This document shows, piece after piece, positions 53,845 through 61,087 of a stretch of DNA of 64,000 nt. The position numbers and the translations under genes are program-made. Where the stretch lies: assembly GCA_902779075.1 (NCBI GenBank), contig CACZAK010000008.1, forward strand, positions 53,140-117,139. Direction: 5' to 3'. The notes below the pieces were generated by a model that ran no database searches, was not told the DNA's origin, and saw only the letters and a program-made list of their open reading frames with translations. Source of the DNA: an uncultured bacterium (GTDB taxonomy: Bacteria > Verrucomicrobiota > Kiritimatiellia > RFP12 > UBA1067). Within the stretch, counting starts at the first letter, position 1. Every line of letters begins with the position of its first letter.

Positions 53845-54603
53845 CTATTTCTTCTTCGGCGCGGCCTGCTGCGATTCCTCGGCGGGAATGATCAGCTTCT
53901 GGCCCACACGAAGCGCGTTCGCCTTGAGTCCGGGGTTCGCGGCGAGGATCTTCGGCACGGTCGTCTCAAAGCCCTTCGCGATGAAGGACAGAGTCTGACC
54001 GGGCTCGACGACGTGTTCATAGTAGGGGCCGTTGTAAACGGGCGCGGCGGGCTTCGCGGGGGCACCTCCAGCCGTGCGCGTGGCAGCCGTGGCAGGGGCG
54101 GGGGCGGGCGGACGCGCCGCTATGCGCTTCGTGTATTCAGCCTGTTCGCGCGCGGCCTTTGCGGCCGCCTCCGCAGCCTGGAGGGCAGAATCAGCCCGCG
54201 CCTGTATCTGCGCAAGCGCCTGCGCCTGGTTCTGCTGCATCTGCGCGGTGATTTCGTTCAGGCGGCGCGTGAGGTCGTCCACGATCTCGCGGCGCATCGC
54301 GTCCTGGTCGCGGCGGACGGCCGCGCCCAACTCGGCGATTTCGCCGCGCAGCTTGTCGATGTCCGCACGGAGCTCCTCCGTGTCGCCGCTGCCGCTCTCG
54401 ACCTTCACAAGACGCGCGGCGATCTGCTCCTGGTTGTTCGCCAGCACCTCGAACTGCTGGACGAGACGCGGCACCTCTTCGAGTGCCTGGCGTTCCTGGT
54501 AGGCCGTGCGCACACTGGCGGAAGCCTCCATCACGTTGGCGTCCTGCGCCCAGACGGGCACCAAGGCCGCAAGACCAAACAGGGTCATGAACGATTTCTT
54601 CAT
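53845..54603 (-). CDS. Secreted coiled-coil LysM protein
   Basis: 252 aa from ATG 54603, with AGGAG 6 nt upstream. A Sec signal peptide (MKKSFMTLFGLAALVPVWAQ) is followed by a long alpha-helical, Glu/Ala/Gln-rich region (about 30-160), a Pro/Ala linker, and one LysM domain near residues 197-241 (VVEPGQTLSFIAKGFE...LRVGQKLIIP), ending in lysines. LysM binds N-acetylglucosamine in peptidoglycan, so the protein probably sits in the periplasm or cell wall. It follows a small membrane protein and another LysM protein, together suggesting a cell-envelope module inside the scp-hyd gene run. No enzymatic domain is present. Confidence 0.85.
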   Translation of the reverse strand: MKKSFMTLFGLAALVPVWAQDANVMEASASVRTAYQERQALEEVPRLVQQFEVLANNQEQIAARLVKVESGSGDTEELRADIDKLRGEIAELGAAVRRDQDAMRREIVDDLTRRLNEITAQMQQNQAQALAQIQARADSALQAAEAAAKAAREQAEYTKRIAARPPAPAPATAATRTAGGAPAKPAAPVYNGPYYEHVVEPGQTLSFIAKGFETTVPKILAANPGLKANALRVGQKLIIPAEESQQAAPKKK

Positions 54604-54617
54604 TTTATTCTCCTTTA

Positions 54618-54887
54618 TTATACAATCCAGAAAATTATCCACAGCGCGGCAAAAATGCCGGCGAACGTCAGAAAACGTGCCTGGCGCCGACTCACGAGGG
54701 CGCGTGCACTTGAAAACCCGCATGCGGAAAGGCCTCCGCCAGAAAGGTAGTGGAAAAGGCGCCTGCGGACGCGGTCCGTGCCCGGAGTGCCCAACAGCGC
54801 GTCGTCCTCAGTGTCAAGAAGCCACGGGACGTCCTCGCCCGTCCAGGCGTGGTTTCTTTCGACAAGCGATGTGTGAACCGAGGACAT
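54618..54887 (-). CDS. Small membrane protein, 89 aa
   Basis: Starts MSSVHTSLVERNHAWTGEDV, 2 nt after the stop of the upstream LysM lipoprotein, so translation is probably coupled; there is no separate strong ribosome site. The middle is hydrophilic and slightly acidic, followed by an Arg-rich part (RRRLFHYL, SRRQARF) and one C-terminal membrane helix (about 70-89, ending WIIFWIV), giving a tail-anchored topology. No family is recognised. Its tight fit between two LysM genes makes it likely to be real and to act with them at the envelope. Confidence 0.65.
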   Translation of the reverse strand: MSSVHTSLVERNHAWTGEDVPWLLDTEDDALLGTPGTDRVRRRLFHYLSGGGLSACGFSSARALVSRRQARFLTFAGIFAALWIIFWIV

Positions 54888-54889
54888 GG

Positions 54890-55993
54890 TCAGGGAAGTT
54901 TGATGGTCTGTCCTGCCCTCACGCTGCCGTTGAGGGGAATCGTGGCCTTGTTCGCCTCGCGGATGTCGCGCCACTTGCTGCGCGAACCGTAGAAGCGCGA
55001 GGCGATTGTCATGAGCGTGTCGCCGGGTTGGACTACGTAGGTGTCGGGACGGGACGGGTTTTCAGGTTTCTTTATGCCGCCCAACAGGCCGTTCAGGCCG
55101 CCGCTGCGCGCGGCACCGGCAGCAGGAGCCGCCGGCTTCGGGTCTTGCTCGGCCGGACGATCTACGATAAGCGGCGGCTTCTTGATTGGCGGCGGCTGCA
55201 CGGGGCCCGACATCTCGTCGGCCGGGATAACCGGCTTCTTGATGGCCGATGGACGGGATTGCCCACCCGCCTCTTCGCGCTTCACCTTGGTAATCTGGCT
55301 TTTCACAGCCGGAGAGGAGACAAGCGGACGATCTTCGCCGTCGTCTTCCAGGAGTTCCTTGTCCGTCGGAATCAGCGGACGGCGGCGCTGCTCCTCCTCT
55401 TCAGGCACGTGCAGGTCTGCCAGCAGCTTCTTCGCCTCCGCGTTCAGGTTGGCCGCTCGCCCCTTCCCGGATGTGCCGACGCCCGAGAGAAGGTAACGCA
55501 GATTCTTGTTCTCCTTCTGGAGGCGGGCAACCTCTGCGGACAGGCGGGAGTTGTCCGCACTGAGTTTCTTCTCTCCGTCGGCGGGATCGACCTTGCGCGG
55601 CGGCGTAATCCCGCTCTTCCGCGCATGTTCGGCAAGCATCATGCTCTTGCATTCCTCAATCCTGTCCGCGGCGAGGGTCGTCTTATCCTCCGCCGGACGC
55701 ATGTCGAGATAGAGGCTGAAATGGACAAGCGCGCCCTGGTAGTCCTTGCGCTGTTCCTGCAGGAGCGTCGCCAGCTGGAAATGCGCGAGATAGTCTTTGG
55801 GGTCGCTCTTGAGGACGTGCTTGAAGCCCGCAATCGCGGCGTCAATGCGTCCGGCCTGGAAGTCCTCCATCGCATTGGCACGCACGCTTGAGTTGTTGGG
55901 AACGTCCGTCGGCTGTCCGCAGCCGCACAGACCGCAGAGGAACGCGGCGGTCAACGTTGCCACGATTCCTGTGGAATACTCACGAATCTTCAT
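54890..55993 (-). CDS. TPR and LysM lipoprotein
   Basis: 367 aa from ATG 55993, with AGGAGG at a 6-nt distance; an ATG 6 nt earlier touches the ribosome site and is less likely. The signal peptide ends in a lipobox LCGC (about residue 22-25). TPR-like helices follow (AMEDFQAGRIDAAIAGFKHV...AHFQLATLLQEQ, about 40-120), then a short coiled coil, a long charged, Pro-rich linker (200-310), and a C-terminal LysM (about 317-367: YVVQPGDTLMTIASRFYG). It is probably an outer-membrane lipoprotein reaching peptidoglycan. It overlaps the acidic tail of scpB by 14 nt. Confidence 0.85.
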   Translation of the reverse strand: MKIREYSTGIVATLTAAFLCGLCGCGQPTDVPNNSSVRANAMEDFQAGRIDAAIAGFKHVLKSDPKDYLAHFQLATLLQEQRKDYQGALVHFSLYLDMRPAEDKTTLAADRIEECKSMMLAEHARKSGITPPRKVDPADGEKKLSADNSRLSAEVARLQKENKNLRYLLSGVGTSGKGRAANLNAEAKKLLADLHVPEEEEQRRRPLIPTDKELLEDDGEDRPLVSSPAVKSQITKVKREEAGGQSRPSAIKKPVIPADEMSGPVQPPPIKKPPLIVDRPAEQDPKPAAPAAGAARSGGLNGLLGGIKKPENPSRPDTYVVQPGDTLMTIASRFYGSRSKWRDIREANKATIPLNGSVRAGQTIKLP

Positions 55994-57197
55994 CTTCATC
56001 CTCCTCTTCTTCTGTTTCGTCGTCATCGTCTAGTTCTTCTTCCTCATCTTCAAGGTCGTCGTCGTCATCATCATCGTCGTCAGCGTCGTCACCCAGGTCT
56101 GCTTCTTCGTCATCATCGTCGTCGTCATCGAATTCATCCGGCGTGTCGTCGATGAAGATGTCGTCGTCGTTGACGCCCGTCGATCCGATGCGCGCGGAGG
56201 TCAAAGGCTCTTCCGGAGATTCCGGATCTTCCGGATTTTCCGGACTTTCCGGATCTTCCGGATTTTCCGGACTTTCCGGATTTCCCGGATTTTCCGGACT
56301 TTCCGGAGTTTCCGGATTTTCCGGAATTTCCGGTTCCTTCGGCTTCTCCTTCTTCACGAACAGCTTCGCGCGCTCGCGCGGGTTGGACCGCTGGAGCGTG
56401 GGGTCGATCGCGTTGAGCTCGCTCAGCGAGGCTAGGCCGAAGTGTTCAAGGAAGAGCGGCGTTGTGCCGTAGAGGAACGGATGGCCAGGCAGTTCGCTGC
56501 GTCCAACGAGGCGCACGAGCTGCAAATCTACGAGCGTCTTCACGATCGTATCCACCGCCACGCCGCGAATCTGCTCGACCTCGGACTTGGTGATCGGCTG
56601 ACGGTAGGCGATGATCGCGAGCGTCTCCAGCGCCGCGCGGGAGAGCCGGTTCGGACGGTCCAGCTTCAGGAGCGCACGCACGTAACGTCCGCACGAGGGT
56701 GCGGTCTGCAGACGGTACGCGCCGCCCGCGCACACGAGGCGGAAACCGCAGCCGGAACGCTCCAGCTCCTTCTCAAGGCCGTGGACGGCCTGCTCGACCT
56801 CGCGTGTCGTGCAGCTCTTGTATACGCCCATCACCTCCGCGTTCTCGCCCTCCTCGGGTTCTACGCCGCGGATGCACTGCCGCAGGTCTGTGACAGTGAG
56901 AGGGGTCTGAGAGGCGAATAACAGCGCGCCGACGATCTCCTGAAGCGACGACGGCAGCGGGATCTTCGGCTCCTTCGGCTTCGGCATTGGCGTGGGCTTG
57001 CGCTCCTCCGCCGGAGCGGGAACCTCCACATCATCGACCGGCACCTCCGCCGGAGTTTCAACAGCATCTACCGGAACCTCCGCAGGAGCTTCGGCGGCAT
57101 CAATCGGCACATCCGCAGGAACTTCTGCTGGCGTTTCGGCGGGCGTCTCGACCGGAGCCTCAACAGGCGTCTCAATTTTCTCTTCTTCAGGTTCCAT
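55980..57197 (-). CDS. scpB: Condensin subunit ScpB with long repeat-bearing tails
   Basis: 405 aa from ATG 57197 (MEPEEEKIETP), overlapping scpA by 11 nt. ScpB is about 190-200 aa in most bacteria; here the two winged-helix domains occupy about 80-280 (LQEIVGALLFASQTPLT, RLSRAALETLAIIAYRQPITKSEVEQIRGV). An N-terminal extension of about 75 residues is a Pro/Glu/Val repeat (PVEAPVETPAEVP), and the C-terminal 125 residues comprise a 9-bp-encoded PENPESPE array (288-329) and a run of Asp/Glu to the end. ScpB with ScpA and SMC compacts the chromosome. The tails are unlikely to be needed for that and may be disordered. Confidence 0.93.
   Translation of the reverse strand: MEPEEEKIETPVEAPVETPAETPAEVPADVPIDAAEAPAEVPVDAVETPAEVPVDDVEVPAPAEERKPTPMPKPKEPKIPLPSSLQEIVGALLFASQTPLTVTDLRQCIRGVEPEEGENAEVMGVYKSCTTREVEQAVHGLEKELERSGCGFRLVCAGGAYRLQTAPSCGRYVRALLKLDRPNRLSRAALETLAIIAYRQPITKSEVEQIRGVAVDTIVKTLVDLQLVRLVGRSELPGHPFLYGTTPLFLEHFGLASLSELNAIDPTLQRSNPRERAKLFVKKEKPKEPEIPENPETPESPENPGNPESPENPEDPESPENPEDPESPEEPLTSARIGSTGVNDDDIFIDDTPDEFDDDDDDDEEADLGDDADDDDDDDDDLEDEEEELDDDDETEEEEDEDEDS
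56212..56337. repeat. 9-bp CCGG-type array in frame in scpB
   Basis: Fourteen 9-bp units (TCCGGATTT, TCCGGACTT, TCCGGATCT and variants) coding 42 residues of Pro-Glu-x repeats. It is the longest of three arrays of this unit in the window, all in the same orientation. Confidence 0.96.
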
Positions 57198-57990
57198 AGT
57201 CGTCGGGTGCCTCAAGTGGTTTGTCGTCCGGCATCTCCTTTGAGGGGAGAACCGTGATTTCGTGGAAAGCGTCGTTCTGGTAGACGATCACGCGGTGTTG
57301 GCGAAGAAGTTCGAGCAGGGCGAGGAACGTCACGATCACTTCGCCGCGCGGCGAACGCGCAGTGAACAGGGTTGAAAACGAGATTTGCCCCTCCGAACGC
57401 GAACGCTCGAGGATCATGTCCATCTTGTCGGGCACGCTCCAGCGCATGCCCTTCAGCTCCTCCTGCGGAACCTCGTTGAGACGCGCGAGCACCTCCTGGA
57501 ACGCGGTGAGGAGGTCGAACATGTCGATGCTCGCGAGCGCGTCCGCGGCGTCCGCCGCAGTCTTCTCGAACTTGGGCCTTCCGCCGCCGTAGTCGAACGA
57601 CTCCTGCGTGAGCGCCTCATACTCGGCGAGTTTGCCGGCGGCGTCCTTGAATTTCTTGTACTCGATCAGCTGGCGCACAAGGTCAAGGCGTGGATCCACC
57701 CACTCCTCGTCCGCCCCCTCCTCGGCCTGGCGTCGGTCGACGGGGAGCATCATGCGGCTCTTGATCACCATGAGCGTGGCGGCCATCACGATGAACTCGC
57801 CCGCCACGTCGAGGTTGAGCTGGCGCATGAGGTCGAGGTACTGCATGTACTGCTCGGTGATGCGTCCGATCGGGATGTCGTAGATCTCCAGCTCCTCGCG
57901 GCGGATGAGATACAGAAGCAGATCAAGGGGCCCCTCGAAAATCTCGAGGTTCACCTTGTAGTCTTCTGCAAATAGTTCCGCTTGTGCCAT
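57187..57990 (-). CDS. scpA: Condensin subunit ScpA
   Basis: 267 aa, normal for ScpA, the kleisin that bridges SMC heads in the chromosome-condensing complex. The N-terminal helical part reads YKVNLEIFEGPLDLLLYLIRREELEIYDIPI, then LMRQLNLDVAGEFIVMAATLMVIKSRMMLP; the C-terminal winged helix reads RGEVIVTFLALLELLRQHRVIVYQ. scpB starts before its stop (11-nt overlap), as is common. The smc 3' end lies about 6 kb away in the same window, separated by trpS, the flotillin gene, tyrA and the ATPase pair. Confidence 0.96.
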   Translation of the reverse strand: MAQAELFAEDYKVNLEIFEGPLDLLLYLIRREELEIYDIPIGRITEQYMQYLDLMRQLNLDVAGEFIVMAATLMVIKSRMMLPVDRRQAEEGADEEWVDPRLDLVRQLIEYKKFKDAAGKLAEYEALTQESFDYGGGRPKFEKTAADAADALASIDMFDLLTAFQEVLARLNEVPQEELKGMRWSVPDKMDMILERSRSEGQISFSTLFTARSPRGEVIVTFLALLELLRQHRVIVYQNDAFHEITVLPSKEMPDDKPLEAPDDYGT

Positions 57991-58009
57991 CGTCAGTTAA
58001 ATGGTTTTC

Positions 58010-58049
58010 AACTGTTTAACTTGCCAACTTGCAAACTCCCCAACTCTTC
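58010..58049. repeat. 8-bp tandem array in the trpS-scpA spacer
   Basis: Five units in exact 8-bp register: AACTGTTT, AACTTGCC, AACTTGCA, AACTCCCC, AACTCTTC. They fill most of the 57-nt spacer and run into the trpS stop codon. Confidence 0.85.
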
Positions 58050-59004
58050 ACAACCCCACGGCCCGACGCACCTTCTCCATCGTGGGAGCGGCGGCTGCGC
58101 GCGCGCGCTTCGCGCCGTCCTGGAGGATGTCCTCGAGCGCGGCGGGATCCTTCGCAAGTTCCTCGCGCCGTTCCTTGAACGGGTCGAACAGCCTGTGGTA
58201 CGCCGCGAGGAGTGCCTTCTTCGCGTGGCCGTAGCCGTAGTTCCCGGCACGGAAGCTCGCAGCCATCTGCGTAACCTCGTCGGGCGTGGCGAAGAGCTTG
58301 TAGAGCTCGTAGATGGAGTTGCCTTCCGGCTCCTTCGGCTCCTCCATCGTCTTCGAGTCCGTGACAATGCCCATCACCTTCTTCTTGGCGGAGACGTCGA
58401 ATAGCTCGATCGTGTTGTGGTAGCTCTTGGACATCTTCTGCCCGTCGGTGCCGGGAATGGTGGCGACGGTCTCGGGGATGTAGGCGTCGGGAATCTTGAA
58501 GATCTCGCCGTAGGCGTTGTTGAACTTGATCGCGAGGTCACGCGTGACCTCCAGGTGCTGCTTCTGGTCCTTGCCCACCGGCACGAGATCCGACTGCATG
58601 ATGAGGATGTCTGCCGCCATGAGGACGGGGTACGCGAAGAGGCCGTGCGTCGCGTCAAAGCCGTGCGCCATCTTGTCCTTGTAGCTGTGGCAGCGCTCGA
58701 GGAGGCCCATCGGGGTGAGGCAGGAGAGGTACCAAGCGAGTTCCTGCACCTCCGGGACGTCGCTCTGGCGGTAGACGATCGTCTTCGCGGGGTCGAGTCC
58801 GCAGGCAAGGTAGTCGAGCGCCACTTCGCGCGTCGATTCGCGCAGCGCCGCGCCGTCCCGCACCGTGGTCATGGCGTGGAAATTCGCGATGAACATGAAC
58901 ATGTCCTCGCCCTTCGCCTGAAGGTCGAACATGGACTTCATGGCGCCGAAGTAGTTGCCCCAATGCAACTTCCCCGACGGCTGAATGCCTGTCAAGATAC
59001 GCAT
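58048..59004 (-). CDS. trpS: Tryptophanyl-tRNA synthetase
   Basis: 318 aa, close to the usual bacterial length. It charges tRNA-Trp in the cytoplasm. The class I signatures are PSGKLHWGNYFGA (HIGH-type, near residue 9-21) and KMSKSYHNTIELFD (KMSKS loop); YPVLMAADILIMQSDLVPVGKDQKQHLE is typical of TrpRS. The ATG at 59004 has AGGAGG 10 nt upstream and a consensus-like promoter (59035-59063). It is the first gene of the long minus-strand run that continues with scpA and ends with hydF. Confidence 0.97.
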   Translation of the reverse strand: MRILTGIQPSGKLHWGNYFGAMKSMFDLQAKGEDMFMFIANFHAMTTVRDGAALRESTREVALDYLACGLDPAKTIVYRQSDVPEVQELAWYLSCLTPMGLLERCHSYKDKMAHGFDATHGLFAYPVLMAADILIMQSDLVPVGKDQKQHLEVTRDLAIKFNNAYGEIFKIPDAYIPETVATIPGTDGQKMSKSYHNTIELFDVSAKKKVMGIVTDSKTMEEPKEPEGNSIYELYKLFATPDEVTQMAASFRAGNYGYGHAKKALLAAYHRLFDPFKERREELAKDPAALEDILQDGAKRARAAAAPTMEKVRRAVGL

Positions 59005-59034
59005 AAGCCTAATGCCTCCTAAAAATGAATGAGT

Positions 59035-59063
59035 ATTTTACCCTTTTTCGGACGCGATTTCAA
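59035..59063 (-). promoter_or_regulatory. Promoter of the trpS-scpAB-...-hydF run
   Basis: Minus strand TTGAAA (59058-59063), 17-nt spacer, TAAAAT (59035-59040), about 30 nt before the trpS ATG. It is the only strong promoter seen for the ten-gene run. Confidence 0.75.
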
Positions 59064-59091
59064 GCCGTCAATCGTTTATCTCGGGCGCGCA

Positions 59092-59314
59092 GGCGCATCT
59101 GCGTTTTTCACCCATGCGTTTTGAGATTGGAAACAACCAAGACAACTTTCAAAACAACATTATCCTGCGGGCGCACCTTGAACATTCAGAGTCGTGATAG
59201 TTTGAGGGCCGGTAAATGGGCGCGGGCGAGTTAGCCCGCGCGCCAAAGGCAAGTTGTTTCAAATAGTTGTTTCCAAACATCAGAAGGCTCGGCGGCGAAT
59301 TTCGCAGATGCGCC
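59092..59314. repeat. Dispersed element copies B and C in inverted arrangement (trpS/flotillin gap)
   Basis: Copy B (59092-59143, plus) starts GGCGCATCTGCGTTTTTCAC and ends GGAAACAACCAAGAC. Copy C (59252-59314, minus) keeps GGCGCATCTGCG and TTGGAAACAAC with a different middle. Between them lies a GC-rich hairpin (GCGCGGGC-GAGTTA-GCCCGCGC, about 59220-59241). After copy B the DNA shows faint similarity to the start of the BspA fragment. The 439-bp gap between trpS and the flotillin gene otherwise holds only the two promoters; no gene was recognised. Confidence 0.65.
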
Positions 59315-59335
59315 CCGGGCGCGCGACTTCTACGC

Positions 59336-59365
59336 TTTACATTTGGGCGGGGAAACTGATATACT
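59336..59365 (+). promoter_or_regulatory. Candidate promoter of the flotillin-like gene
   Basis: TTTACA (59336-59341), 18-nt spacer, TATACT (59360-59365), about 79 nt upstream of the ATG at 59444. Confidence 0.65.
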
Positions 59366-59443
59366 GTCCGCAGTCGTTCGGCGAATTGGCATGCTCGCCT
59401 ACCGGACATGCGGCCGAACGGCAGAACAAGAAAGGAAGCCGAC

Positions 59444-61087
59444 ATGTTCCAGTCATTGATCCTCGCAGCCGTTGCGGCCCAGCAGAACGCGGTGCCCTAC
59501 TCGATCATCGCGTACGCCGTTGCCGCCGTTCTAGTGGCCGTGTTCTTCGCCATGGGCTACTGCAAGGCGCCGCCGGACAAGGCGTTCATCATCAGCGGCC
59601 TCAAGAAAAGGGTGCTCATCGGCAAGGCCGGCTTCCGGATTCCCTTCTTCGAGCGACTCGACCAGGTCACGCTCGAGCTCATCCAGGTGGACGTGAAGAC
59701 CAAGCAGAAAGTGCCCAACAAGGACTTCATCAATGTCAACGTGGACGCCGTGGTCAATATCAAGATCAGCAAAGACCCCGAAAAGCTCGCCCTCGCCGCC
59801 ACCCACTTCCTCAACGCCTCGCCGTCCTACATCAACGAAAAGGCGACCGAGGTGCTGGAGGGCAACATGCGCGAGATCGTGGGCGAGATGACCACGAAGG
59901 AAATGGTGCTCAACCGCAAGCAGTTCGCCGAGTCGGTACAGAAGAACGCCTCGCCGGACCTCGAGAAGATGGGCCTCGAGATCGTATCGTTCAACGTGCA
60001 GAACTTCACCGACGACGACCACGCCATCGAGAACCTCGGCATCGACAACATCGCCACCATCTCCAAGGACGCCGCCATCGCTCGCGCCAACGCCGAGGCA
60101 CAGGTGGAGCAGGCCCGCGCCCACGCCGCAAAGGAAGCCAACGATGCGCGCGTGGCCGCCGAGACGGAGATCGCCATCCGCAACAACGAGCTGGAGATCA
60201 AGAAAGCCGACCTCAAGAAGCAGGCCGACATCCAGCTCGCCATCGCCGAGGCCGCCAAGGGCATCCAGGCGGAGGAGCAGCGGAAGATCCTCGAGGCCAC
60301 GCAGGGCGACGCCAGCATCATCGCGCTCGAGAAGAAGACAGAACTGCAGCAGCGGGAAGTGTCCATTACCGAAAAGAAGCTCGACGCCGAAATCCGCAAG
60401 AAGGCCGAGGCCGAGAAGTTCGCAGCCCAGCAGAGCGCCGACGCCCGGCTCTACACCATACAGAAGAACGCAGAGGCCGAACTCGCCGAACGCACGCGGA
60501 AGGCGGAAGCCGTGCAAGTGGAGGCGGAAAGGGCCGCAGACGCCACAAAGGCCGCCGCAGACGCCACCCTCTTCCAACAGACAAAGGAGGCCGAGGCGAA
60601 GCTCGTTCTCCAGACGAAGGAAGCCGAGGCGATCAAGGCCATCGCCGAGGCGAACAAGGTCAAGGGCGAGAACGAGGCGTACGTCATCAAGGCCAAGGGC
60701 GACGCAGAGGCCGAGGCCATCAAGGCAAAGGCGCTCGCGGAGGCCGAGGGCCTGGAGAAGAAGGCGGACGCCATGGCAAAGTACGGCGAGGCCGCGAAGA
60801 TGGACCTCCAGCTGCAGGTCGCCAAGGAGTTCGTGAGGGTACTTCCAGGAATCGCCGAGGGAATCGCCAGCGCCTACTCGAAGGTCGGCAACATCACGAT
60901 GTACGGCGACCAGAGCGGAAAGATCGCCTCGGAGGTGATCGACCGCACCACGCAGCTCTTCGACGGACTTGGCAAGTCGCTCGGCTTCGACATCAAGTCG
61001 GCCATCGGCGGCGCTCTCGCCGCCAAGCTGATGTCGTCCGGCGGCGGCGGCAACAAGGACGCCAATGCCGCCGAACCCAAAAGCTAA
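59444..61087 (+). CDS. Flotillin-like SPFH/band 7 membrane protein
   Basis: 547 aa from ATG 59444 (MFQSLILAAV), with AAAGGAAG upstream. One N-terminal membrane segment (about 14-37) is followed by a band 7/SPFH domain (about 40-220: ISGLKKRVLIGKAGFRIPFFERLD, EKLALAATHFLNAS, NFTDDDHAIENLGI), then a very long Ala/Glu/Lys-rich coiled coil (about 225-460) and a Gly-rich end. This is the layout of bacterial flotillins (FloT/YuaG), which organise membrane microdomains. No adjacent NfeD-type partner gene is present. The stop overlaps the tyrA stop by 4 nt. Confidence 0.92.
   Translation: MFQSLILAAVAAQQNAVPYSIIAYAVAAVLVAVFFAMGYCKAPPDKAFIISGLKKRVLIGKAGFRIPFFERLDQVTLELIQVDVKTKQKVPNKDFINVNVDAVVNIKISKDPEKLALAATHFLNASPSYINEKATEVLEGNMREIVGEMTTKEMVLNRKQFAESVQKNASPDLEKMGLEIVSFNVQNFTDDDHAIENLGIDNIATISKDAAIARANAEAQVEQARAHAAKEANDARVAAETEIAIRNNELEIKKADLKKQADIQLAIAEAAKGIQAEEQRKILEATQGDASIIALEKKTELQQREVSITEKKLDAEIRKKAEAEKFAAQQSADARLYTIQKNAEAELAERTRKAEAVQVEAERAADATKAAADATLFQQTKEAEAKLVLQTKEAEAIKAIAEANKVKGENEAYVIKAKGDAEAEAIKAKALAEAEGLEKKADAMAKYGEAAKMDLQLQVAKEFVRVLPGIAEGIASAYSKVGNITMYGDQSGKIASEVIDRTTQLFDGLGKSLGFDIKSAIGGALAAKLMSSGGGGNKDANAAEPKS

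Noticed and set aside
55995..56160. Asp/Glu run at the end of scpB as an assembly artefact
   Set aside because: The frame is kept to a stop that sits well with the overlapping lipoprotein start and its AGGAGG site, so it is taken as real coding sequence.
54604..59443. tRNA or other structured RNA genes in spacers (54604-54617, 58010-58047, 59005-59443)
   Set aside because: No cloverleaf, T-loop or other recognisable RNA signature was found by eye; a covariance-model scan would settle this.
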